A stretch of DNA of 32,726 nt from Pseudobutyrivibrio xylanivorans DSM 14809 (GTDB lineage Bacteria; Bacillota; Clostridia; Lachnospirales; Lachnospiraceae), in NCBI RefSeq assembly GCF_900141825.1, contig NZ_FQYQ01000028.1, positions 1 through 32,726 of the forward strand, given 5' to 3'. Position 1 is the stretch's first letter, and each line of letters starts with the position of its first letter. The translations under genes and the position numbers were made by a program. This document shows positions 7,609-15,855 of this stretch, piece by piece. The notes below the pieces were generated by a model. The model ran no database searches. It had not been told where the DNA came from and saw only the letters and a list, made by a program, of their open reading frames with translations.

Positions 7609-10296
7609 TTATTCGTTGGCCTTTAGACTTGCAACCATATCTATCTTTTTAAGATTACGTGACAATGCAATACTTGTTACTAACATAATTATAAGTGTAC
7701 CGATTATAGCAATAAGGTATGAAGATATATCAATGTTTGCGAAGAAATCATAATTATCTCCAATAGCATATTTAAACATACAGTCGGTGAATTCATAGCC
7801 CAGTGGCAAACCAAATATGATTCCAACTATGGTAAGCCACAGATTCTGCTGAGTATAAATGAGTGCCAGCTTTTTGAACTTGAATCCCAATACCTTTAGT
7901 GTTGCAAACTGATACATCTTTTCTGTAAGAGCAAGGATTCCCATATTGTAGATGATGATAAAACCAAGTAGGGCTGATATAGCAATTAATAAAATAATCA
8001 TACTGCTTATCATTTCAAGCATAACATTCATCTGCTCTTTCAAAGATTCGATAGATGAAATCGTGGATACTCCATCAATATCTGAATCTGTTAGATTGCT
8101 TAGGTCATCATTTGTATAGATGGTATCACAGACATATTCCTTGCCCAGGTCTTCAAATGCGGCCCTTGTCATAGAAAACTGCTGACTTTGAGGGTCTCTA
8201 TAGGCAGCGGCAATGCTGGTTTCATACCAATCATCCTCACCCATGATTCTCCATTTGACTTTATCTCCTAATGAAAAACTATTTTCTTTTAAAAGCTTTT
8301 CTGTGGCAAATAAAGCCCCTGCTTTATTTATATCACCATCAGTGTTTCCTGGGATTCCATCACTAATATCATAAGTATTTGTATCATGATCAGATACTCT
8401 TAAATATCCATCAGAATCATTTACTGTAATGGTAGATGTGACAATGTTACCATCTGAATCCTTATATTCAATAGCTACTGTTTGGCTTGTTGCGTCCCCA
8501 TAGGTATCAAACAATTCATCCAATCTATCATCAGATACATTTTCTGATAAGGTGAGTTTATATTTATAGGCCTGTATCTTATCAAACTCCCATTCCATAT
8601 AATGATTCAGTGAATCCTGCATACCAAATGCCATTACTATAAGTAAGGTAGAACCCATAATGCCAACTATAGCCATTATGCTTCTAGATTTACTTCTGAA
8701 AATATCACGAAGATTCCACTTTACAGAAAATGGAAGCTTTGCGCTGATACCTTTACCGCCTTCTTTTGCTTTTATTTTTATATGAGGCACTTCCAGTCTA
8801 AGGGTTTGCGCTGCAGATTCCTTCAAAATGGTCTTGATAGAATAATAAGTAATTATCGTAATTACGATAATAATTGCAGCCGCAAGAATGTAATTCTTTG
8901 GGAGAACACATCTGTGGGCATCAGGCAAATCAAACATGGATAATTCCATATTTAAAAATGGCTGTCCCAACAAAGGAGCTCCTATAGCAAGTCCTAAAAT
9001 TGCTGCTATAACACTTACCCAAAATCCGTATGCAATATAATGGGTTGTAACTCTTCTATTTCTAAAACCTAAAGCTTTTAACGTACCAATCTGTACTCGC
9101 TGTTTTTTTACAAATCGGCTCATTGTTGTTACAACAGAAAGTCCTGCAATAAAAACAAATAAGACTGTGAACATGCCTGAATATGTATCACCTTCTTCTG
9201 ACTCAGCCTTCAAGCTAGCATAAGATTGCCACACATCTCTTCCTGTTATAGCGCTTATCGATGTGTCGTCCAGCTCGTACAATTCATTTTTAACTGTCTT
9301 TAGTTTATTTTCAAATTCATCTAATTCACTTGATTTAATATATGGATTTGGAGCTACACCTGCTACATCAACTATGGCATTAGGATAAACAAAACACTCT
9401 TCTATATCAAAATCTGGATCTACGGCTTTTATAAATGCTTCTTTATCTGATATATCTGCCTTTTTATTCTTTACCAAGCTAGCTTTATCCAATGCTGTCT
9501 CAAGGTCCACAGCTTCATCTATATCCAGCTGCTTTTTAACAAATTCAATATCAGCTCCCATAGATGAATAAACATCCACAGCCTTCTTTATATCATCTAC
9601 TGAATCAAGATATTTTAGAATTTCATCTTCCTTAAGAATCTCATCATAAAGATATTCCCTAGGAAATTCCCTCATGGACAAATATGCCCATCCGAAATCT
9701 GCAGCATCCTGGAATATAACTGTTGGGTCAGATACCGTATATACGTGATCTGGGGAAGATACAATTCCTCGAACTTTCTCTGTGAATTCATAGCCTTCAA
9801 CATAAAATGTAAGTTCATCTCCAACCTGAATATCTCTGGCCTTGGCAAAATAATATCCTAGCCAGACACCATCTTTATCAGGACTATACTTCTCCCCGTC
9901 TCTTAAATACAATGTGGAAATATTCTTTTCATCATCCTTAGTATCCAAGAAATTTAGTTCTGCCGGAATATTTTCTACTTCAGAATCCTCTGTATTTTCT
10001 ACATCAACCGAGCCCTGCATTGACAAATATCTTTCCACATCTGCCACATTGTCTAAAGCCCTTATTTTTTCTAATTCATCCTCTGTAAAGTTCTCACCAT
10101 ACAGCCATAGGTCCTGCAGATTATTCTTTTCGTAGAATTCAACTGATGAGTATTTCAACCCATCAGAAAAAGCACTGATTCCTGAAAATGCCATAATCGC
10201 CAAAAATATCATGGCGAATATAGTAAAGAACTGTCCAAAGTTTCCCTTTATTTCTCTGAATAATTTTTTTCTAAACATTTTACCATTGAACCTCAT
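7609..10296 (-). CDS. ABC transporter permease with two FtsX domains
   Basis: 895 aa. Membrane part of an ABC exporter of the MacB/LolE-like superfamily. One N-terminal transmembrane helix (FFTIFAMIFLAIMAFSGISAF), a long extracytoplasmic domain of about 330 residues rich in Asp/Glu, then three helices around residues 375-490 (first FtsX domain, with the motif RFVKKQRVQIGTLKALGFRNRRV), a second N-terminal helix near 545, another extracytoplasmic domain, and three C-terminal helices (second FtsX domain, ATLKVLGFKFKKL). Such large permeases export peptides or lipids or confer resistance to them; the substrate is unknown. It overlaps the ATPase gene by 17 bases. Confidence 0.88.
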   Translation of the reverse strand: MRFNGKMFRKKLFREIKGNFGQFFTIFAMIFLAIMAFSGISAFSDGLKYSSVEFYEKNNLQDLWLYGENFTEDELEKIRALDNVADVERYLSMQGSVDVENTEDSEVENIPAELNFLDTKDDEKNISTLYLRDGEKYSPDKDGVWLGYYFAKARDIQVGDELTFYVEGYEFTEKVRGIVSSPDHVYTVSDPTVIFQDAADFGWAYLSMREFPREYLYDEILKEDEILKYLDSVDDIKKAVDVYSSMGADIEFVKKQLDIDEAVDLETALDKASLVKNKKADISDKEAFIKAVDPDFDIEECFVYPNAIVDVAGVAPNPYIKSSELDEFENKLKTVKNELYELDDTSISAITGRDVWQSYASLKAESEEGDTYSGMFTVLFVFIAGLSVVTTMSRFVKKQRVQIGTLKALGFRNRRVTTHYIAYGFWVSVIAAILGLAIGAPLLGQPFLNMELSMFDLPDAHRCVLPKNYILAAAIIIVITIITYYSIKTILKESAAQTLRLEVPHIKIKAKEGGKGISAKLPFSVKWNLRDIFRSKSRSIMAIVGIMGSTLLIVMAFGMQDSLNHYMEWEFDKIQAYKYKLTLSENVSDDRLDELFDTYGDATSQTVAIEYKDSDGNIVTSTITVNDSDGYLRVSDHDTNTYDISDGIPGNTDGDINKAGALFATEKLLKENSFSLGDKVKWRIMGEDDWYETSIAAAYRDPQSQQFSMTRAAFEDLGKEYVCDTIYTNDDLSNLTDSDIDGVSTISSIESLKEQMNVMLEMISSMIILLIAISALLGFIIIYNMGILALTEKMYQFATLKVLGFKFKKLALIYTQQNLWLTIVGIIFGLPLGYEFTDCMFKYAIGDNYDFFANIDISSYLIAIIGTLIIMLVTSIALSRNLKKIDMVASLKANE

Positions 10297-10987
10297 CTAT
10301 GTTTGCTGGGTTTGCATTCTCTTCAACACTCTTAATCTTTCCGTTTTTTACGCGGATAACAACATCTGCTATGTCTGCAATGAGTGCATTATGGGTAACG
10401 ATAATAACTGTATTGTTGCCTCTTTCCCTTGTAGTCTGCTTCTTCAAAATCTTTAAAATCATTACACCAGTCTGAGAGTCAAGCGCTCCTGTTGGCTCGT
10501 CACATAATAGTAACGCTGGATTTTTAGCAATAGCGCGTGCGATTGAAACACGCTGCTGTTCTCCACCTGAAAGCTGATTTGGGAACTTATTTATATGCTC
10601 CAGCAAGCCTACATCCTCAAGTGCTTCTGTGGCATCCAAAGGATTCTTTACGATTTCATTAATCAACTCAACATTTTCTTTTACTGTAAGTGAAGGAAGA
10701 ATGTTGTAAAACTGGAAAATAAAACCAACTGATTCTGCTCTAAAATCGCTAAGCTTATTCTCAGAGTAGCCAGTTATGTTTTCTCCATTTACAATTACTT
10801 CTCCTTCTGTTGGTACATCCATTCCACCAATGAGATTTAGTAATGTAGATTTTCCCGCACCTGAAGGTCCAAGTATTACTACAAGTTTTCCTTCCTCGAT
10901 ATCCAAATCTACATGATCCAATGCACGATATTCCTTCTCGCCCACGTTATAAACCTTTGATACATTTCTTAAAGATACTTTATTCAC
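10280..10987 (-). CDS. ABC transporter ATP-binding protein, LolD/MacB type
   Basis: 235 aa. Complete nucleotide-binding domain: Walker [10 protein letters not shown] (about residues 40-48), Q-loop [12 protein letters not shown], signature [15 protein letters not shown], Walker [14 protein letters not shown] and H-loop TH. The GALDS ending and the FQFYNILP Q-loop are typical of the MacB/LolD class that works with FtsX-type permeases, here the overlapping downstream gene. It powers export or extraction across the membrane rather than import. Confidence 0.93.
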   Translation of the reverse strand: MNKVSLRNVSKVYNVGEKEYRALDHVDLDIEEGKLVVILGPSGAGKSTLLNLIGGMDVPTEGEVIVNGENITGYSENKLSDFRAESVGFIFQFYNILPSLTVKENVELINEIVKNPLDATEALEDVGLLEHINKFPNQLSGGEQQRVSIARAIAKNPALLLCDEPTGALDSQTGVMILKILKKQTTRERGNNTVIIVTHNALIADIADVVIRVKNGKIKSVEENANPANIDEVQW

Positions 10988-11012
10988 CTGTCTCCTCCTT
11001 AATCCATAGGCA

Positions 11013-11627
11013 CTACATCAATATACATTCCAACCAGCCCTTAACTAAAAAGAGCATAATTTTCCTTGTTCTTTTCTTTGCTTCATTAACATCCTCTTCG
11101 TGGGTAACTAAATGAATATATGCTTCCACATGCAAATGGGACAGCCAATGCACCATGTACTTGTCCACCTTTTTACCTTCCTGCTTTGCATATATTTCTG
11201 CCAGCTCACCATATTCTTTCTCTAGCTCTGCCACACACATATCTGGAGCCTTTTCCAATGAAGAGCCTGCTGATTTTGTCAAAAGTATCAACGATTCTTC
11301 ACGGTGAGAATATAAAATATCCACCAATCTATCTGCTAATCCAATTTCATGTTCAAAATCAGAATCCGCTAACAGATGGTCACTACTTGCCTTATCCTCT
11401 AAAATATGCTCTGCTATAGCCTGCTGTACTGGAACAAGCACCTGATTTACTATTTCACAAAAGAGCTCATCTTTATCCTTGAAGAAAAAATAAATTGCGC
11501 CCGTAGTACATCCGGCTTTTGAACATATCCTTCTTAAAGAAGATTTTTCAAATCCATACTCAGAAAATTCTTCTTTTGCTGCAGCTATTATTTTTGCTCT
11601 GGTTTCTTCTTTTTCTTTTGTCGACAT
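11013..11627 (-). CDS. TetR-family repressor of the ABC exporter operon
   Basis: 204 aa from ATG 11627 (GGAGG seven bases upstream). A longer frame to 11666 would start inside the operator and is unlikely. N-terminal TetR helix-turn-helix is clear: RAKIIAAAKEEFSEYGFEKSSLRRICSKAGCTTGAIYFFFKDKDELFCEIV (about residues 10-60); the C-terminal helical domain would bind a ligand that is not known. The gene is 25 bases upstream of the ATPase gene in the same operon. Its own promoter overlaps a perfect inverted repeat, so it probably represses itself together with the transporter and is released by the exported compound. Confidence 0.9.
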   Translation of the reverse strand: MSTKEKEETRAKIIAAAKEEFSEYGFEKSSLRRICSKAGCTTGAIYFFFKDKDELFCEIVNQVLVPVQQAIAEHILEDKASSDHLLADSDFEHEIGLADRLVDILYSHREESLILLTKSAGSSLEKAPDMCVAELEKEYGELAEIYAKQEGKKVDKYMVHWLSHLHVEAYIHLVTHEEDVNEAKKRTRKIMLFLVKGWLECILM

Positions 11628-11646
11628 TTTTTCCTCCATAACAAAA

Positions 11647-11706
11647 AAGATAACAGTGTTATCCACATAACACTGTTATCTTATTACTTTTAGTTAGTCT
11701 TGTCAA
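11647..11706 (-). promoter_or_regulatory. TetR-type operator overlapping a sigma-A promoter
   Basis: AAGATAACAGTGTTAT (11647-11662) and ATAACACTGTTATCTT (11667-11682) are exact inverted repeats with 16-bp arms and a 4-bp spacer. On the minus strand a promoter reads TTGACA (11701-11706), 17-bp spacer, TAAGAT (11678-11683). The operator begins inside the -10 box, so a bound repressor would block polymerase. Confidence 0.85.
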
Positions 11707-11738
11707 ACTCGAATAATATTTTTTTTTCATATAAAAAA

Positions 11739-11768
11739 ACCTCCTTGGATATTTTTATCCAAGAAGGT
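11739..11768 (-). terminator. Original lysS terminator, now behind the displaced 3' end
   Basis: Stem ACCTCCTTGGATA (11739-11751) / TATCCAAGAAGGT (11756-11768), 13 pairs with one G-U on the minus strand, loop of four. On the minus strand it is followed by seven T. It lies 13 bases after the stop of the displaced lysS tail and was presumably the lysS terminator before the element entered. Confidence 0.85.
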
Positions 11769-11781
11769 TCCATAATTCATA

Positions 11782-12276
11782 TTAATATAGCTTTGCACCA
11801 GCTGGAATGTGGTTATCAATCATAAGAAGGTGAAGCTCTTCACCGTCTGAATCCTTAAGGTTGTTAACTGCTGAAAGTAACATACCGCAAGACTCGATAC
11901 CCATCATAGCACGTGGTGGAAGGTTTGTGATTGCTACAAGTGTCTTGCCAACAAGCTCTTCTGGCTCGTAGAATTCGTGAATTCCTGAAAGGATAGTTCT
12001 ATCTGTGCCTGTTCCATCATCAAGTGTGAACTGAAGAAGCTTCTTTGACTTAGGTACTGCCTGGCAAGCCTTAACCTTTACTGCTCTGAAATCACTCTTT
12101 GAGAATGTCTCAAAATCAACCTGCTCCTCAAATAATGGCTCTATAGCTACGTTTGAGAAATCAATCTGGCTGTTTGGTGTGAAGAAGCCTGTAGCCTCTT
12201 CTGCTGCACCGCTCTTCTTTGGTGCATCAAGACTCTTCATAGTAGGGAATAACACCCCGCATTCAACGAATGTCAT
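11782..12276 (-). pseudogene. Displaced original 3' end of lysS (tRNA-binding domain only)
   Basis: The frame encodes the last ~150 residues of lysyl-tRNA synthetase without the catalytic core. From FPTMKSLDAPKK to the end it matches the C-terminus of the intact lysS at 20263 with about 90 percent identity by eye over the tRNA-binding domain, and both end in IPAGAKLY; the linker differs. The first 12 residues (MTFVECGVLFPT region) come from the element end. Codon choice resembles the 5' part of lysS more than the replacement tail does, which fits this copy being the original. It may still be translated from an internal start as a free-standing Trbp111-like domain, since an outward promoter lies just upstream. 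Confidence 0.85.
12214..12243 (-). other. Left attachment junction of the element
   Basis: On the minus strand: ACTATGAAG, then AGT, then CTTGATGCACCAAAGAAG. The right junction has TCA in the middle instead (both Ser codons). Sequence to the left belongs to the original lysS tail, sequence to the right to the element. The strand exchange must fall in the 9-bp or the 18-bp identical block; this window alone cannot decide which. Confidence 0.75.
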
Positions 12277-12303
12277 TATAACTGTTTATGTCTGTGTTTT
12301 CAA
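12275..12303 (-). promoter_or_regulatory. Outward-facing promoter at the element's left end
   Basis: TTGAAA (12298-12303), a 17-bp spacer and a perfect TATAAT (12275-12280) on the minus strand. It points out of the element into the displaced lysS tail. The ATG at 12276 overlaps the -10 box, so translation would need an inner start such as GTG 12255 or ATG 12240. In the excised circle the same promoter would face the element's own lysS tail. Confidence 0.65.
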
Positions 12304-12355
12304 ATCCTTATTCTAGGTCTCGAATTATACAAATCCGTATCTATCTACATAAATA

Positions 12356-12388
12356 GTCGCAAATCAGTCGCATTCTGGTCGCAATCTA
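12356..12388. repeat. Integrase arm-type repeats, left end (3 x 11 bp)
   Basis: Three units start at 12356, 12367 and 12378, each beginning GTCGCA with an exact 11-bp period (GTCGCAAATCA, GTCGCATTCTG, GTCGCAATCTA). The 19 bases at 12367-12385 are repeated exactly at 20660-20678 near the other end. Position just beyond int and about 115 bases inside the junction fits sites bound by the N-terminal domain of a Tn916-type integrase. Confidence 0.7.
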
Positions 12389-12400
12389 TATGATAGATAA

Positions 12401-13639
12401 TTAAGCCTTCATTTGTCTTGCGAAATACTCTTCAAAGTTTATCATTTCAGATTTCTTTAAATCTTTTGTTGCTTCTGCATAGATGTCCATTGTAGTTTCT
12501 GCATCTGCATGTCCCAGAATCTCTTGCATCGCCTTAATATTGACACCTGCTTCGCACATTCTAGTTGTAAAAGTATGTCTCAATGAATGATTACTAAACT
12601 TTGGTAGAATTACTGCATCTTCTCGGTGATCTTTATCAAGTACCTCGAAGTTACAATCTCTTATTATTCTCTTGAGAGCCTTATTTAGTGTTCCTTGATG
12701 TTGAACATTTCCAAAGCGATTTACAAATATGAAATCTCGATATCCATCAACAACCGCCTTACTCTTGAGACCGCATTCTTTTTGGTATTCTTTTTCCATG
12801 AGAAAAGCCTCTTTGACTTTTGGAAGCATTGGAATAGTTCTTTCACCAGCCTTAGTCTTTGTTGTGTTGATTGCGAAAGTACATCGTTCTTCATTCCTCT
12901 TGTCAAAATATACCAGAGTATGATTCACACTAATTGTTTCTTCTTCTAAATCAATATCACACCATCTAAGACCTGTAATTTCACCTACACGCATTCCAGT
13001 CCACAACATGATTGTAAATATTGGATACCACCTATGATACTGCCCTTGTTTGCTAAGAAATGATTCAAATAACTCCTGCTCTGGAACTGTTAAAGCTCTT
13101 CTTTTTTCTACTTCAAAGTTACGTGCTTTTTTAAGTTCTTTTAGCGCATTATCTGATGGATTATATCTTAGATAATCGTCTTCAACACCGAGTTCTAAAA
13201 CTTGATGTAATACTGTATGGATACTATCTATCGTATTGACCTGAACATGCCTTTCTTCAACAAGATAATTATAAAAGCCTCTTACGTCTGAACGCTTTAG
13301 GTCTACAATCCTGTTCTTTCCGAAGTTACCCTCTACAAACATGTTATACATGTACTTATAATTCGAGAAGGTATTCTCTTTCAAGCCTCTCTTAAGTTGC
13401 ACCCAACTATTGTACAGGTCGTTGATTGTAAGATTGTTCTTATCAACTCTTACTCCATCCAGCACATCACGAAGTACATCAATTTCCTTTTCCCTTAGTT
13501 CCTCTAGAGTAACAGCGCTAATTGAATGTCTAGAGCCTCTCTTGTCTCTCCACTTGAATTCATAAGTTCCGCTAGCTCTCTGGTATTCGCCTTCTTTCAA
13601 AACTCTATTTTTATTATCCTTGCGTCTCTCTACTGCCAT
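12401..13639 (-). CDS. int: Tn916-type tyrosine integrase
   Basis: 412 aa. Catalyses insertion and, with an excisionase, removal of the element. N-terminal domain (about 1-55) resembles the arm-binding domain of Tn916 Int (EGEYQRASGTYEFKWRDKRGSR), followed by a core-binding domain (about 68-165) and the catalytic domain with R in TGMRVGEITGLRW, K in TKTKAGERTIP, HSLRHTF, LGHADAETT and the nucleophile Y in MDIYAEAT. All catalytic residues are present. The stop lies about 160-190 bases from the left junction, as expected for an integrase beside its attachment site. Confidence 0.95.
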   Translation of the reverse strand: MAVERRKDNKNRVLKEGEYQRASGTYEFKWRDKRGSRHSISAVTLEELREKEIDVLRDVLDGVRVDKNNLTINDLYNSWVQLKRGLKENTFSNYKYMYNMFVEGNFGKNRIVDLKRSDVRGFYNYLVEERHVQVNTIDSIHTVLHQVLELGVEDDYLRYNPSDNALKELKKARNFEVEKRRALTVPEQELFESFLSKQGQYHRWYPIFTIMLWTGMRVGEITGLRWCDIDLEEETISVNHTLVYFDKRNEERCTFAINTTKTKAGERTIPMLPKVKEAFLMEKEYQKECGLKSKAVVDGYRDFIFVNRFGNVQHQGTLNKALKRIIRDCNFEVLDKDHREDAVILPKFSNHSLRHTFTTRMCEAGVNIKAMQEILGHADAETTMDIYAEATKDLKKSEMINFEEYFARQMKA

Positions 13640-13736
13640 GTTTTAACTCCTTTCATAACAACAAAGAGAACACGCTCAAGCCTATTATAGCTTCAACATG
13701 TTCTCATTGTCTAACAAAAGATACGTCTCTATCTAA

Positions 13737-13955
13737 TTAAATCGAATACATTTTTTCTAGGTATTCAGTGAATAACCTACGCTTGATAAGTCGCTTATTT
13801 CCACACCAGATGACATAGGGACAGTCATCGCTATTCGTTAATTCTCTAATCTTATTCTGTCCAATTCCAAAATACATTGAAGCTTCTTCAAGTGTTAAGT
13901 TTGCTTTTTCCCATAATGGAACGTATTTGTTCTCTATTTCAATCACTCCCTTCAA
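13737..13955 (-). CDS. xis: Excisionase-like small DNA-binding protein
   Basis: Up to 72 aa. The segment VPLWEKANLTLEEASMYFGIGQNKIRELTN matches the pattern of Tn916 Xis (winged helix, [24 protein letters not shown]-like), and the C-terminus NKRLIKRRLFTEYLEKMYSI fits too. Xis bends DNA at the element ends and favours excision. The frame opens with TTG at 13955 overlapping the rep stop by four bases; other starts lack a well-spaced ribosome site, so translation may depend on coupling to rep. The 97-base gap to int holds an imperfect hairpin (arms near 13672 and 13698) that could limit int expression. Confidence 0.8.
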   Translation of the reverse strand: MKGVIEIENKYVPLWEKANLTLEEASMYFGIGQNKIRELTNSDDCPYVIWCGNKRLIKRRLFTEYLEKMYSI

Positions 13956-14947
13956 TTAAAAGGTATATCAGTATCATCTACTTCCATAAACTCTGTTCTA
14001 TTTAGATACTCATTTACTGAACCGTATTCCCTAATACTTCCATCCTTTGAATAAATAATCACCTTATGAATTCTTCTAAGGAATGCATCCCACGATTCTT
14101 TATCTTCCCGTTGTATCTCTGTATATTGTTTTTCCAAAGACCAGTTAGATATTATATACACCTTGTTATAGCAAGCATATTTATTCGTGTACCTACTGGG
14201 TAGCTCTATCGGATATATATCACAAAATAAGAGCATCTCCTTTATTCTCAAGGAAGAACGAAACTCGTCAAATGCAATTACTGGCTGTCCATTGTATGAA
14301 TCAAATGGATGTAGATAATCTGTTACTCGATATACGTTAGAATATCCATTCTTTTCAAGAACTCCTCTTGTCTTGCCTGTGCCTGTTGCACCACTGATAT
14401 AAATAACTTCTAAATCTAATCTAACTGTTTCTTTATATTTCTCAGTCAATATTGTGGTTCGTACTTTATCTATCTTATCAATCTGAAGAATATAGTCCTG
14501 GTTCTGTGCTAATATTTCTGCATTAGTCATATTATCCATTACCATTTGATATAATTCGGACATATCGCTTCTCTTCCCTTTACTGTCTGGAGGTTGTGTT
14601 CCGTATTCTTCAAATGTTCCTTCTATCTTTTTTTCTTGTTTTGATTCATCTGTTTCCCATTTGCCAGTCTTTTTTACATAATTTACATTCTCGGATACAG
14701 AACCTTTACATCGTTCAATATGAGCTTCCTCAAAGTAACGTTTAACCATACTGAATCGCACTCTAGATGCAAATACTACGAAGATATGCGTATGATAACA
14801 ACTTCCTTGTTCATCTGCCATACAGATATAAACAAGCGTTTTAAAGTTTCCACGCATTACTTCTAGAATATGCTCATGTGACCATCCCTTTTTATCAGGT
14901 GAATTAATTGTTAGCTGATACATAAAACTTTGTGTATCCTTTATCAC
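13952..14947 (-). CDS. rep: CRESS-type Rep: HUH endonuclease plus superfamily 3 helicase
   Basis: 331 aa from GTG 14947, with AGGAGG five bases upstream; the GTG at 14953 is too close to that site. HUH motifs: motif I MYQLTINSP (9-17), motif II HTHIFVVF (52-59), motif III YVKKTGKW with Tyr90 nucleophile and Lys93. A linker GKRSDMSELYQMV follows, as in circovirus-like Reps. Helicase: Walker A GATGTGKT (186-193), Walker B VIAFDEF (223-229), motif C VYIISNW with Asn268, then a basic FLRRI. This is the full set of eukaryotic CRESS-DNA virus Reps, also known from some bacterial plasmids and integrated elements. Expected role: nick the stem-loop at 15030-15058, start rolling-circle replication and perhaps serve as relaxase. 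Confidence 0.92.
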   Translation of the reverse strand: MIKDTQSFMYQLTINSPDKKGWSHEHILEVMRGNFKTLVYICMADEQGSCYHTHIFVVFASRVRFSMVKRYFEEAHIERCKGSVSENVNYVKKTGKWETDESKQEKKIEGTFEEYGTQPPDSKGKRSDMSELYQMVMDNMTNAEILAQNQDYILQIDKIDKVRTTILTEKYKETVRLDLEVIYISGATGTGKTRGVLEKNGYSNVYRVTDYLHPFDSYNGQPVIAFDEFRSSLRIKEMLLFCDIYPIELPSRYTNKYACYNKVYIISNWSLEKQYTEIQREDKESWDAFLRRIHKVIIYSKDGSIREYGSVNEYLNRTEFMEVDDTDIPFN

Positions 14948-14968
14948 AATCACCTCCTAGCCGTTCAA

Positions 14969-15033
14969 TTTGTGCAGGCTTGTGAACAGTCTATATCTCC
15001 TGTGAACACAAGGAGTGCACAAGTTTGTGCAGG
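14969..15033. repeat. Iteron-like direct repeats beside the origin stem-loop
   Basis: TTTGTGCAGG is present at 14969-14978 and 15024-15033, the second copy running into the base of the stem. Between them TGTGAACA occurs at 14981-14988 and 15001-15008, and CACAAG at 15007-15012 and 15018-15023. Short repeats beside the stem-loop are how CRESS Reps recognise their own origin; binding here is inferred. Confidence 0.65.
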
Positions 15034-15058
15034 GTTGGGTAATACTAGACCAACCCTG
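15030..15058 (-). other. CRESS-like replication origin stem-loop with TAGTATTAC
   Basis: Perfect 9-bp stem CAGGGTTGG (15030-15038) / CCAACCCTG (15050-15058). Read on the minus strand the 11-nt loop is TCTAGTATTAC; its last nine bases, TAGTATTAC (15039-15047), equal the nonanucleotide at the virion-strand origin of circoviruses and match the geminivirus consensus TAATATTAC except one base. Loop length and the nonanucleotide touching the 3' arm also match. In those viruses Rep nicks between the second T of TATT and AC. It lies in the only sizeable gap (14948-15099) upstream of rep. Confidence 0.88.
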
Positions 15059-15099
15059 TTGCGGATGGCTTGTGGCTTCGCCACCGCCACCGCTTCTGG

Positions 15100-15855
15100 T
15101 TATCTAGTTAATCCCTCAACACAAATTGCGTTCATTTTTCTTTCATCCCTTATGACGGGCACTTTTATAAACTTAAGCTCTGCACCTTGCCACAACAAGA
15201 CTCCTTCTCCTGTGTGAAATTCTCTGTTACCAACTTTCTCACTTAATTCTTTAGGCATGAGCATAGAGTATATGCTTTCATGCGAGGCACCCACTATGAT
15301 TATTACACCGAAGTTTAATCTTGACCCTGTAGGAAATGCTGTTGCATCTGGACGTTGACAAGCAATCACCAGTCTTACTGCTAGACTTCTTCCAAGCATC
15401 AATATTTCTGATACCTTGTGCATTACCGCCTCTGCTTTCTTTTTCTCCGTTCCTAATAATGCAAGTATATTTGCCATATACTCATCCCAAACAAGAGTTA
15501 TAAAGTTTCTCGATTCATCTTCTCCACATTGACGCTTGTGCATTATGTCGTACACCTCATCCAAGGCATCTATCGTTTTATCGTATGGATAATAACGAGG
15601 ACACTCTCTTAGATGTTTAAAACTATCATCCTGCTTAAAATCTGCAAAGTATACCTTTGATTCCTTACCTCCATATAAACATATCCGTGCAAGATACTGA
15701 TTAGTAAGATAACTCTTTCCAGAGCCTGACATTCCACATATAAGCGTCTGCGTATTGTTCTTAGTAGATGCATCAACACTTACAGGTATTTTTTCTGAAT
15801 AACCATACCAAGCATCGTAATCATATCCAATAAGAAGCCTATCAGAAGCTTTCAT
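15100..15855 (-). CDS. FtsK/TcpA-like P-loop ATPase, probable coupling protein
   Basis: 251 aa from ATG 15855; a start at 15942 with a weaker site would add 29 residues and overlap the upstream gene by 101 bases. Walker A GMSGSGKS (41-48), Walker B TLVWDE (120-125) and the FtsK-like segment GRSLAVRLVIACQRPDATAFP place it among FtsK/HerA translocases. It has no membrane helix of its own; those are in the upstream gene, which it overlaps by 14 bases (ATG to TGA). Together the two equal a ~450-residue TcpA/Orf21-type coupling protein. Likely role: pump element DNA to or through a transfer channel. A Zot-like phage ATPase is less likely. Confidence 0.82.
   Translation of the reverse strand: MKASDRLLIGYDYDAWYGYSEKIPVSVDASTKNNTQTLICGMSGSGKSYLTNQYLARICLYGGKESKVYFADFKQDDSFKHLRECPRYYPYDKTIDALDEVYDIMHKRQCGEDESRNFITLVWDEYMANILALLGTEKKKAEAVMHKVSEILMLGRSLAVRLVIACQRPDATAFPTGSRLNFGVIIIVGASHESIYSMLMPKELSEKVGNREFHTGEGVLLWQGAELKFIKVPVIRDERKMNAICVEGLTR

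Noticed and set aside
12367-12385. 19-bp repeats shared by 12367-12385 and 20660-20678 as the attachment core
   Set aside because: The lysS homology of the displaced fragment begins at the FPTMKSLDAPKK codons, about 125 bases to the left of this repeat, so strand exchange must be there. The 19-mers fit arm-type integrase sites.
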